Assembly (NCBI RefSeq): GCF_947179165.1 | Contig: NC_077237.1 | Coordinates: 58,672,023-58,736,022, forward strand | Length of the DNA: 64,000 nt | Direction: 5' to 3' | Source: Solanum dulcamara | Taxonomy: Eukaryota; Streptophyta; Magnoliopsida; Solanales; Solanaceae | Shown here: positions 46,738 to 56,925 of the stretch, one piece after another | Layout of the letters: each line of letters starts with the position of its first letter | How positions within the stretch are numbered: position 1 is the first letter of the stretch | The notes under the pieces: generated by a model | What the model saw: the letters and a program-made list of their open reading frames with translations, nothing else | What the model was told of the DNA's origin: nothing | Database searches by the model: none | Made by a program: the position numbers and the translations under genes

Positions 46738-47040
46738 TTAGTCAAAAGTTGTGGCTGTTTGTCAAAAGTTGTGGTTGTTTGTCTAAAGTTTCTGTTGCGT
46801 AGTCAAAAATTGTGGCTGCTTAGTCAAAACGTTTTGTTGCTTAGTCAAACTTTATGGCTGCTTAGTCAAAAATTGTGGTTGCTTAGTCAAATATTGTGGT
46901 CATTTAGTGAAAAATTGTGGCCGTTTAGTCAAAAGTTGTGGCTGCTTAGTCAGAAATTATGACTATTTAGTCAAAAGTTATGGCTTCTTAGTTAAAAGTT
47001 GTAGTTGTCTTGTCAAAAATTATGGATACCTAGTCAATTG
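46738..47040 (+). repeat. 21-base tandem array in E
   Basis: About 14 units of GTCAAAAGTTGTGGCTGCTTA with roughly 15-25 percent divergence. Because 21 is a multiple of three the frame is kept, and the plus strand gives a heptad LWLLSQK repeated up to a stop at 46962. The heptad is probably a by-product of the DNA repeat. Confidence 0.8.
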
Positions 47041-47434
47041 TTGGAACTACGTTTGACCATATTTCTACTTCAATGGGATACGTAGGCGCCATAATGGCTC
47101 GGTTATATTCCTCCTAAGTTTTTCATCTTTTTACAACGCAAACTGGGGCAGATTTTTTGAAAAGATCTCAATATTAATAATAAAATAAAATCACAAGAAG
47201 AAATTTGCTACAAGATTAAACATCAGAGTTTGTTGAAGCTGGAACAGAGGCAAAATTTTTTGAGGAAAACCCTCAAAAATTTAATCAAGGATGCACTTAG
47301 ACACCAAACTTGCGAGACATCGCTTTGAGTTTGTCTATATCTTCATATTAATTTTTGTACATTATGTTATATGTAGTAGATATCTTTAATTTTCTTTATC
47401 TTACATTTTAATTGTTATTTTTTTAAAAAAAATT
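47041..47434. other. E interior, no gene seen
   Basis: AT-rich untranslated-type sequence between the 21-base array and the SINE; no ORF of note and no repeat I can define. Confidence 0.5.
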
Positions 47435-47568
47435 GGTCACGGGTTCAAGCCTTGGAAACAGCCTCTGGCAGAAATGCAAGGCAAGGCTGCGTACAATAGA
47501 CCCTTGTGGTCAGGCCCTTCCCCGGACCCCGCGCATAGCGGGAGCTTTAGTGCACCGGGCTGCCCTTT
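47435..47568 (+). mobile_element. 5'-truncated SINE (Au/TS-type, tRNA-derived)
   Basis: It begins GGTCACGGGTTCAAGCCTTG, which includes the RNA polymerase III B box (GGTTCAAGCC), and continues with GAAACAGCCTCTGGCAGAAA, GGCTGCGTACAATAGACCC, CCCCGGACCCCGCGCATAGC and GTGCACCGGGCTGCCCTTT. These are signature words of the Au SINE, widespread in Solanaceae. The tRNA-like head with the A box is missing, so it cannot start its own transcription. A T-rich tract follows, as usual. Confidence 0.85.
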
Positions 47569-49149
47569 AACATTTTTTTAAGTTGGGTTGTCCGCCCTTC
47601 AATGTGATTCGTTGGTTTCTCAATTCTATTATTTTATCTTTAAAAAGTATATTTGATTTTCAAAACACATAATATGTGTCATACCTGCGCGAAATACGCA
47701 CACCTGATTCTCATCCAAATGAGATACATCAGCATCCCTTATAGGGTTCGGTATTCTTTAGTTAAAAAAACATTAAAAAACAAATAAATATATTTTCCAT
47801 TGTTAAAATCATTTTTTGACTTAGTTAGTGCAAACACATTTAGATTGTACATATGAAAGAACAAACAATACAATGGAGAGGATTGACTTCATGGTAATCC
47901 ATAGATTCTTTTGGTGCCTCTCATTCATATTTTGTTACTCGTGAATATATTCTCTTGCATGTATATGAGATAAGAAGAAAGCTAGATTCATTTTTTCATG
48001 TGCATTGTGCGGTGAGTTTTGAATTAATTCAATTGTATTGTATTGTTGATCTAGAACTTGGCCTGAATGTTATTGAGGCAAAATTTTGAGTAATGTTTGA
48101 TTTGAAAAATGACTGTAGGCCTTCTATGACCCGTTTGTGCCTTTCAAAGTATACCAAATGACATTAATCCTTAGTATGTCCCACTTTGAGACTATACCTT
48201 ATCTTTGGACAACCACATTTTATCCTATACCCTTTTTGAGTGATTATACGCACTATCTCTCTCTAGGCCTGACCTTTTTGAGCGCACTGAAGACATGATT
48301 TACAAAAGAAGATTCAAAGTTTAAAGTTGTCGAAGAAAAATTGAAAACTCCTTCAAAGTTTAGGATGCAAGATGACTTCAAAATAAAAGAAGGTTGAAGA
48401 TTTCCAACAAGTTCAAGCAAGCAAAATTGCAAGAAAAGAAGAAGAACGCACCAAACAAATAGGAGAAACTTCAAAAGATGATGAAAAAAAAACTCAGAAA
48501 AGTTAAGCTTCAAAAGAAGTCCAAAAGTACACAAGAAAGAGACACCAATGATGATCAAACACTAAATGCATAATAAATATTGAAAGCACAAATTTAGTGT
48601 AATGCTCAAGAAGGAATTAAGTCACTTTTATCCCAAATGACTATCCTACCCTTCCCTAAACCTACATTACAAGATGATAACAAGTCCTATATGATTTCAT
48701 TTCAAATATTCTCACCTTAGTGGAGATTTACATAAAGGTCAAGCCTATGGTATCACAAATTGCATTTATTGAACATTCTTTTGAGTGTGAGTGTGCTTCA
48801 CAAAATATCTTCAAATAAAAGCACTTTAAATATATAGATATTAAGACTTTCTTTGTAGTGAGGGCACTTGAATCATGATGTTAGGTTTAGTTCAAAGTCT
48901 TATTGGAAGCACGATGAACAAATCTTGTTGTCACTTAAGTAAATTTGAGGTACCACTTGAAGCCATACGAATTACCTCAAAGTCAATCTCGGTTGAATGA
49001 GAAAACATTGGTGAGAAATTTCTATGCAATACTATTGTTGGTGCTAATTATAGTTAAAATATATTTCCATGTTTGAGAAAAATAAAAATGAGTTGATACC
49101 CGCCTTTTAATACTTTTCAAAGAAATTTTCTTTGACCATGCACTATTTT
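47569..49149. other. E interior, no gene seen
   Basis: About 1.6 kb. One minus-strand open stretch of about 100 codons (48253-48558) is low-complexity Leu/Phe and is the reverse of a purine-rich AAGAAGAAG region, so I do not call it a gene. No RT, gag or integrase motif on either strand. Confidence 0.5.
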
Positions 49150-50230
49150 ATTGCATTTTTGGGTCGTCATACCCTTTAACATTACACCTTTTTAGAGTTG
49201 ATATGTTATTTCATACAAAATAATTCTTTTTAAAATTGGTTTGTCATTCCATTCAAAATGATACTCTTTTTATTGGTTTGTCATGCCGCTCAATATGACA
49301 CTTTTTGATTTGTTATCTCTTGTAAATTGATATTTTTTGAAAGATTCTGGATGTTATTTTGTTTAAAGTAAGACATTGGATCATTACCTTATTGATTGTT
49401 CATATAAGTCCACGTTCGCATAATTTATATTATCGTTGCTACTAACATTGATATTGTAGATTTTGTTATACAATATTCATACCAAATTCAGATCAGGTCT
49501 TCCGCCTTTCAAAGAGATGTTGGGTTGTCACATCTCATAGAGTGATATATAAAGTTTAAATTGGTTGTCCACCTTTCAAAGAGACTTTGGGTTGTCACAT
49601 TATTTCAAATGACATATCCACTTTAAATTTTGTTGTCTGCCTCCAAAGAGACATTTGGTTGTGATATCCCTTCAAGTGACATATCAAGTTTAAATCAGGT
49701 TGTCCGCCTATCAAAGAGAAGTTGGGTTGTCACCTCCCTAAAAAGTGATATTTCAAGTTCAAATTGGGTCGTTCTTCTTTTGAGGGACACGTTGGGACGC
49801 CACCTTCCTAAAAAGTTACATTTCAAGTTCAAATTGGGCTGTCCGCCTTTCAAATGACAAATTGGGATGTCACCTCCCTAAAAAGTGACATGTTTGGACG
49901 TCACCTCCATAAAAAGTGACACATTGGAATGTCACCTCACTAAAAAGTGACACATTGGGACATCACCTCCCTAAAAAGTGACCTTTCAAATTCAAATTGG
50001 GTCTTTCACCTTTCGAAGAGACAGTTTGGATTGTCGCATCCCTTCAAATGACATTTTAAATTAAAATTGGGTAGTCCGTCTTTTAAGGGACACATTAGGT
50101 TGTCACATCCCTTTAAGTGACATTTCAAGTTCAAATTGGATCGTCCGCCATTTGAGGGAGACATTGGGTTGTCGCATCTCTTCAAGTGACATTTTACGTT
50201 CAAATTAGATCATCCGCCTTTCAAAGGTAC
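49150..50230 (+). repeat. Higher-order tandem array in E
   Basis: Units of about 70 bases with GGTTGTCACATCCCTTCAAG, TGACATTTCAAGTTCAAATT and GTCCGCCTTTCAAAGAGACA, clear from 49490 and diverged back to about 49150. Inside, at 49860-49985, a shorter 31-33-base unit (ACATTGGGACGTCACCTCCC, TAAAAAGTGAC) is amplified four times. Minus-strand frames read NLKCHLKGCDN repeatedly; I treat these as by-products. Confidence 0.75.
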
Positions 50231-50453
50231 AAAAGGTTTCACTTGGTATTTTTAAAGTAGCATCAAATATATGTGCATGTTTTCAGTCTTGCAGCAATTT
50301 TTTCCCTTTTGTGTATATTTTCAGCCTCGTTGACAAACGTAGAGTATTTTTCAGAAGCTCTACTAATGCCTCTTATCATTTTGTTCAAAGTTTATCAAAT
50401 AAAAATTGGATTTGTCAACTTCTTTAGTCCACGATTTCTTTCATCAATCCTAT

Positions 50454-50471
50454 ACAAACAAAGGGGCAAGT
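50454..50471 (+). other. E polypurine tract
   Basis: ACAAACAAAGGGGCAAGT directly before the 3' LTR start TGCTGATAC. Confidence 0.55.
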
Positions 50472-50845
50472 TGCTGATACAAAATTTTTGTTTGGTATTT
50501 TTAAAATTCATACTTTTAAGTATTTTTTTTGTTAAATAGTTTAAAATGCATTATTATAATTTTAACTCAATTTTATCGATAATTATCCTTATTTCTAAAC
50601 AAAAAGGAATTAGGATTTTTATCAGTTTATTTTATTTAATTTCAATTGTACGAATTTTTTATCACAGTTCATTAATTTACGTTTTTACATGTTATTTGTT
50701 CATATTTATTTTAGTATTTTTCACACAATATAGGAATAAATTCAAATACAGATAAATATTAAATTTTCCCAAAAGTTTACCTATCCCACTAATCAGACAA
50801 AAATTTCCACATAATTTTACCTACCCCAATAATCACACAAAAGGC
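50472..50845 (+). repeat. E 3' LTR, first 374 bases
   Basis: It matches 30025-30385 (for example GGAATTAGGATTTTTATCAG against GGAATTAAGATTTTTATTAG) and stops abruptly after AATCACACAAAA, where minus-strand gypsy coding begins. About 1.5 kb of the LTR is missing. Confidence 0.65.
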
Positions 50846-51408
50846 AAGGTAGCACCTGGATCAAGTAATGCATAAATATCACGAGAAAGGACTTGAATCA
50901 TACCAGTGATAACATTTGGCAAGTTATATTGGTCATAGACACAATCCATAGCATACACATGGTTTAAACCTCCATCTTCTCCTGAAGTAGACCCTCTCTA
51001 AAAAACTTTGTTTGGTTGTGCTATCGAATAAGATTGGACTCAATTTACCCAATTTCCCTGCTATCTAACGAGCATTCTCTCATGAAATGGCCTGTCTGGC
51101 CACTTGTAACAACCATTAGTACCATAATGACACTCTCCCAAATATAGTCTACAACACTAACCAAAAGGCGGCCCATGAGAAGAACTCTAGACCATACTAC
51201 CTTGACACTGAGAGCCTTGATATCTGAAATTCTAGTTTCTTGGAGACCTCTGGTCATTCCGATTATTAGCTACAGGTGCACTCACAGAAAGCGGTGCATA
51301 ACCAGAAGACCTTTTTTGAAAGAAGGAATGGTTTCCATTACCACTTTTTGGACGGTTTCCCTTACTACATGTGGATTTGTCCTTCTTGCTTTCGTGCTCC
51401 TCTCTATC
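50846..51408 (-). pseudogene. M0: gypsy gag-protease fragment
   Basis: Minus strand, from 51408 to 50846: gag C-terminal text, a zinc knuckle (GQTGHFMREC at about 51070-51100) and the protease start VLSRDIYALLDPGATL, with the active-site DPGAT intact, cut at 50846. Frames change several times. The left break is not an LTR end. The right edge is the end of the M1 LTR, so M1 inserted in this element (flanking CTATC at 51404-51408). Confidence 0.75.
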
Positions 51409-53491
51409 TGTCATGACCCAAGTAAGGCCCTAGGTGTGACAGGACGATTAGAATGTCGAACGACCCCAACCAAGCTTCTTAACATATTATTCATAAGTAT
51501 ATATAAGGTAATTCAAGCATTAACGCTAAAACATAGATGTGAAAGCAAAATCTCAATAGGAATGTCTCAATAAAGGAGAAAACAACATCACAGGATGCGA
51601 CAACATAGACTCTATGAACATCTACATACCTCTGCTAGTCTAGATGGGGTCATAAGATAAGATCCTATCTCATCCATGACAACATGCAAAAGTCATAAGA
51701 ATAATGAAAGATAAAGGTCTTGTCCTCGAAGCACTAGAACTCACCAACTATAAGACAGTAAAACTAAAATTTAGCCATGAATGGGAGGTGCGGAACGATT
51801 GTTTGACCCTATATTATTATATAATATAGACAAAAGTATGCATTCGTACATAGAATACACTAAGTATGCATGAACAATGAAAATAGGACATAATCAATAT
51901 GAATATGGGATATATGACCAATATCTTAAAACATGAGTAAAACGTTAAAAATAATTAAACATCATAATCATGTGGTCAATTTATCAAAACATCATCATGA
52001 GGATGCATACCTTTTAATATAACTTGGTGCGGGATAGGACCTTTAACCAACATGTAATACCATGTAAGCTATAACATGGAATATGATATAACTCCTACAT
52101 TGAGAAGAGAGACGTTACTTTTCCACGGTAGACTCCGTGAGAACATCATACATCATAAGCTATATGTGGATCCACTAGCTAGGACATATTGGCATAAGAA
52201 ACCTTCATGAGCAATGTAGTTAGGGACTAAAGCTTTCTACTAGGATTCCCTTAGGTAACTACTTGGCTACTAAACCAAACCCCACCTTAAATTCCTCTCG
52301 ATGCTTAGTCATTATCCCAATGGAAAATCATAAATCATAGTCATTAGCATCATAAGGAAAGACAAAAATAGATATCAATCCTTATAATAAAATAACTATG
52401 TGAGTAGCTCATTAACATGATCGATTCATAGGAATCCATGAGTTGGTGAGAAAAACTTTCATTTCTTTAACATGAGTTTGTGAAGAATACCCATCACAAC
52501 CTTAATACTTTGGTTCAAACATCATTGATTTCATGGTTCATCATCATTCATTACTTTCACGAGTCATTCTTAAGCCTTGATAATCATTCATAGAAATTCC
52601 TTTGTACATCATGAACATAAATCCTTGAAATCATATTTGATAATAGTATATAGCAAGGGTCAGTGAAAATCAACATGAAATCATGCAATGTAATGTGAAT
52701 TGTGCATAATTAGATCAATAACAATCAAATATATCATAACTGAGAAGACCCAATGCAATTCCATGAAAACTAGGGCTAAGAAGAAAAATTGATAAAGAGA
52801 ATTTAGAGAAAACCTTGGGTATACATGGATGAAAGGATCGATCGATAAATTCCCGTATAACTTAGACTTGAATTGGAGAGTTGAGGTTGAAACCCTTGGA
52901 ATTTTCTTGGAGGAAGTAGATGGACCTTGGGAGAGAACATTAGAGAGAGACTTTTGTGATTTGGGTGTTAGGGTGAGACTGAGAGGGTTAGAAGGGTTTA
53001 TGGTAGTTAATAGAATAGAATTTAACTCAAAAATCATCCAAATACATCAATGAGATAATAGGGAAAAGACAAAAACACCCTGTTTAAATAACTGAACAGG
53101 CCCCCTGGATGGAGGGTCACCACGACATGTGAAGCTCACCACGTGTCATGGTGAGGGACGTGGACCTAAGGGGGAACTGGACCTGGGTGGGTTGACTTCC
53201 ACGGAAGACACCATGGTCCGTGAAGTCTACCATGGTCCATGGAGTCTATCTTGATTGTATTCCCACTTTAGAGGTCTTGGGGGGTTAAGTTTAGGTCTAC
53301 CTTCACATCCCGTGATATGCACCATGGCTGTAGAGACCTCCTAAACCCTTCCCCTTTATTCTCTTGTTTCTTGTCACTTACATGGGTCCCTTCCATGGGT
53401 TGTGAAGCTGCGTAAAGCTCGTGAAGGGTCTCGTCATCATCATCTAGTGCAACTTTCCATTTTCTGACATTCCAACTTCTAAGGTCTTATT
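51409..53491 (-). repeat. M1 3' LTR
   Basis: On the plus strand it begins TGTCATGACCCAAG (minus-strand end CTTGGGTCATGACA) and reaches 53491, next to the purine tract. The minus-strand start AATAAGACCTTAG has lost TG (related LTRs start TGTAAGAC). The U3 has CACCATGGTCCGTG-type short repeats at 53115-53240. Confidence 0.75.
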
Positions 53492-53737
53492 ATATCTCCC
53501 CTTTAGGAACATGCGTCCTCGAATAGATCTTAAACTAGCATGAATGGATTCATAAAGAGACATAGAACCCCAACATGAATGCAGAACATATCGAAAATGC
53601 ATAAAAACATTGAATACTTAATTCCAAGCTAAAACATCAAATTAAAACTTGTTTCATGAACATGAATGGATATGAAAATACTAGAATTACTGAAACACAT
53701 GGATTTGATGGAGTTGATCATGAAGGAACTCAACACC
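53492..53737 (-). other. M1 polypurine tract and 3' untranslated segment
   Basis: Minus strand reads CCTAAAGGGGAGATAT at 53492-53507, preceded by ATTCGAGGACGCATGTT, the same pre-LTR words as G2, M2 and M3. No coding. Confidence 0.75.
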
Positions 53738-54990
53738 TCAACTAGGAACTGAAGGAAAGACATAAGGATATCGTGACTTCATATTAGCTTCACCTTTCCA
53801 TGTAGCATGTTCAACCTCTTGGTTCCTCCATAATACTATAACAGAAGATGATTACTTGTTCCTCAAACTTCAAAATTGCCAGTCTAGAATCTCAACCAGA
53901 ACCTCCTCATATGATAGACTCTCTTTCACACCAACATTGTTCAAAGGCATAATAGAGCTAAGATCACCAACAAACTTCCTCAACAAATAAACATAGAACA
54001 TCGGATGCACCAATCCCAACTCAAAAGACAAATTCAACTCATAGGACACCTTGCCAATCCACCTCAAAATTTGATATTGACCCACATAGCGGGTACTAAG
54101 CTTTCCTTTCTCTCCAAAACACATCACACCCTTTATGGGGGAAATTTTAAAGTAAACCTAATCATTTACCTCAAATTCAAATTCCCTTCTCTTAACATCT
54201 GAATAGGACTTTTGTCAATTCTGGAAAGTCTTCAATATTCCTCTAATGAGTCTAACCTTCTCCATAGCCTCATGCACCAACCTAGGCCCAGTCAAGACCA
54301 CCTCACCCACTTCAAACCAACTAATGGGAGATATACACCTCCTACCAAATAAGGCCTCAAATGGAACTATTTGAGTGTTAGAATGCTAGGTATTATTATA
54401 AGTAAGCTCAATTAATGGAAAATGATCATCCCAATTACCCTTGAAATTAATGATACAAGCTCTAAATATGTCATCTAAGGTCTGAATAGTATTTTTGGAT
54501 TGGCCATCTGAGGGTGAAAAGTTGTGCTAAGCTTAACTTGAGTACCAATACCCTTTTAGAAAGTCCTCTAAAATAGGGATGTGAACTGAGTACCTCGATC
54601 TAAAATTATTGACAATGAAACATCATGAAGATTAACCAACTCTCAAATATACAATCTATCATAGTCCTCAGCTGAATAAGAAGTTTTAACCGGAAGAAAA
54701 TACGTCGACTTAGTCATTCTGTCAACAACCACCCAAATAGAATCATATTACCTACGGGTACAAGGCAAACCTATAATGAAGTCCATATTTAAGGCTTCCT
54801 ACTTCCAAGTAGGAATCTCAATATCTTGAGTTAAACATCCCAATTCTTTATGCTCAAACTTAACTTGTTGACAATTAGGATATTTTGCCACAAATCTTGC
54901 AATATCCCTCATCATGCCATTCCATCAATACACTTCCCTCAAATATCTATACATCTTTATGGAACCCAAATGAATAGAATACCATGAACT
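53738..54990 (-). pseudogene. M1 integrase with chromodomain-like tail
   Basis: Minus strand. The tail VIVLWRNQEVEHATWKGEAN and SRYPYVFPSVPS ends at a stop at 53738-53740. Open stretch 53870-54127 gives MMCFGEKGKLSTRYVGQYQI and HPMFYVYLLRKFVGDLSSI. The core follows further right (LYNNT and YGRRCIS-like text near 54340-54400, [13 protein letters not shown] near 54500, SLSIILDRGTQF-like near 54600). The zinc-binding CxxC near 54870 is YPNCQQVK with one Cys lost. Confidence 0.8.
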
Positions 54991-56640
54991 ATGATCCTCG
55001 GTCAATATCATTTCCCTCAACCCATTAACATCAGAAACATATAATCGACCTTGATATCTCAATACACCATGTCCGCCATGGGAGAATGCCTCAATGGCTT
55101 TTTTGGAAACCACATTTTTTAACTCAACTAATTTAGGATCACTATATTGCTTTACCTTTTCTATGACAAGAGATGATTTAGAACTATTTTGAAGAACACC
55201 ACCACCATCCTTTGAATCAACAAAGAGAACACCCAAATGAGTGAGTCTATGAACATCACAGACTAACTCTTTCTTTGCATCCTCAACATGGGCAATACTA
55301 TTCATGAAAAATATACTAAGAATATCGGCAACCTCATTTGCTTTACCCAAATGGTACAACACACTCATGTCATAGTCCTTCAATAACTCAAGACATCTAA
55401 TTTGTCGAAGGTTCAAATTCTTTTGGTTGAACACATATTTCAAAAATCTTATGGTCGGTGAATACATGAACATGAACACAATATAAATAGTGCCTCAAAA
55501 TCTTTAAAGCAAACACAATCGCCGCTAACTCAAAGTCATGAGTCGGATAACTCCTTTTATGCACCTTGAGTTCCCTAGAATCATAGTCTATCACCTTACC
55601 ATTTTGCATCAAAACACAACCAATACCAACACTTGAAGAAGCACAATAAACAAAAAAAACATCAGACCCTTCTAGTAAGTTCAACACTGGAGTGGAAGTA
55701 AGCCTATCTTTCAATTCTTGGAAACTTTTCTCACATGCTTCGGACCATTGAAATTTCACCTTCTTTTGAGTCAACTTAGTCAAGGGCAGTGCAATGGAAG
55801 AGAATCCTTCAACAAACCATCTATAATAACTAGCTAAGCCAAAAACACTCCGAATATCAAAAGTAGAAAAAGGTCTAGACCAATTCTTAACCCCTTTGGT
55901 TTTTTTAGGATTCACTATAATACCTTTACTGGAGACAATATGAGAAAGGAAAGCTATTGACCTCAACCAAAACTCACACTTTCTAAACTCAAAGAATAAC
56001 TGAAGGTACTTGAGGATTTGCAACATAATCCTCAAATAATTAGCATGCTCTTCTTCAGCCCGAGAATAGACTAAAATTTCATTAATGAACAAAATAATGA
56101 GCATAGCCAAATATTTCTTGAACACCCTATTCATCAAATCCATAAAAGCTGCATGGGCATTTGTTAGTCCAAAAGACATAACCATGAATTCAAAGTGACC
56201 ATACCAAGTTCTAAAAGCCATTTTTGGAAAATCACATTGTCTCACTCGGAGTTGATGATAACCCAATCGAAGATCCATCTTTTTAAACTACCTTGCTCTT
56301 TAAAATTGATCGAATAAATAATCAATGGTAGATATTCAATACACATTTGGAGAGAGACATCCTTCTTTCTGACAAAGAGAACCGAAGCACCCCATCAAGA
56401 GATACTAGGTCTTGTCAAACCCTTCTCTAAAAAATCCTTCAATGGATCCTTTAACTCTTTCAGTTACACCGGAACCATTCGGTAAGGAGGAGTAAAGATA
56501 GGTTACGTATCAGAGAGAAGATCAATACTAAAATCTATTTCCCTCTAGGGAGGATATTTGAGATATCATTGGGGAAACCTTTCAAAAACTCATTAACAAG
56601 AGAAACTAGCACAAGACTAGGAGCTTCGAAATTTATATCC
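54991..56640 (-). pseudogene. M1 reverse transcriptase and RNase H
   Basis: Minus strand. A 293-codon frame (56278-55397) contains [49 protein letters not shown] where FxDDxLxYS is expected, KCEFWLRSIAFLSHIVSSKG, then RNase H FFVYCASSSVGIGCVLM and THDFELAAIVFALKILR. Both catalytic Asp are changed (Asn, Glu), so RT is inactive despite the open frame. A 184-codon frame (55479-54925) continues with NLNLRQIRCLELLKDYDMSV and the linker to integrase. The RT N-terminus (56280-56500) is shifted, with ASVLFVRKKDV-like text. Confidence 0.85.
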
Positions 56641-56925
56641 CTAACTCGGACTAAATGATATATGGAACCCTTGGAAATTATTTTCTGAGTTAAGTCACAA
56701 GATAAACTTACCTTTAATCCCGAAATTGCTACCTTTCCATTCTAGGACTGGTTCATTAAGAGACTGATAAGTAACCACATTGGTTCTACAACATATAGAA
56801 GCATAACATGCAAGAAGACAATTTATACCAAGAATAATATTAAAATCGATCATATTAAACTCTACAATATCAACTGAGGTAATTTTATGAAAAATTGAAA
56901 CTGGGCAATATCGATAGACTCTCTT
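56641..56925 (-). pseudogene. M1 protease, C-terminal part
   Basis: Minus strand: RVYRYCPVSIFHKITSVDIV, EFNMIDFNIILGINCLLACY and SICCRTNVVTYQS. The active-site half is missing because the M2 LTR begins just before RVYR. Confidence 0.8.

Larger units (their letters stand above)
30025..50845 (+). mobile_element. E: non-autonomous Ogre/Tat-like LTR element (LARD-like)
   Basis: Seen: sequence from 30025 is repeated from 50472 in the same orientation for about 350 bases, each starting TG[CT]T[AG]A[CT]AC. The right copy is preceded by a purine run ACAAACAAAGGGGCAAG, and at 46346-46366 there is GATTGATGACTCTGCATGGGA after TAACA, at the place of a primer-binding site. Between lie tandem repeats and a SINE but no gag or pol. 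Known: Ogre/Tat elements carry a primer-binding site like TGGCGACTCTGCTGGGGA and long repeat-rich untranslated parts. Excluding D, the element is about 6.3 kb. It is inserted in the G3 integrase; its 3' LTR is broken at 50845. Confidence 0.55.
51409..56925 (-). mobile_element. M1: minus-strand Ty3/gypsy element, 5' part missing
   Basis: 3' LTR (51409-53491), polypurine tract, then integrase, RNase H, RT and the C-terminal part of the protease in the expected order. The protease is interrupted at 56925 by the 3' LTR of M2. Gag and the 5' LTR would lie beyond M2 but are not seen before the window ends. It holds the longest open stretch in the window (293 codons in RT). Confidence 0.85.

Noticed and set aside
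46738..47040. CRISPR-like regular repeat
   Set aside because: Units are head-to-tail with no spacers, in plant retrotransposon sequence.
47435..47568. Functional tRNA gene
   Set aside because: Only the B box is present; the rest is SINE body.
48253..48558. 101-codon minus-strand ORF resembling a membrane protein
   Set aside because: It is the reverse of a purine-rich AAG/GAA stretch, which always reads as Leu/Phe/Ser.
49490..50230. Repeat-protein gene on the minus strand (NLKCHLKGCDN repeats)
   Set aside because: Open on both strands only because of the DNA tandem; no start context and no homologue recognised.
50273..50755. Two small plus-strand ORFs with hydrophobic sequence
   Set aside because: AT-rich sequence across the end of the E interior and its LTR; no family recognised.
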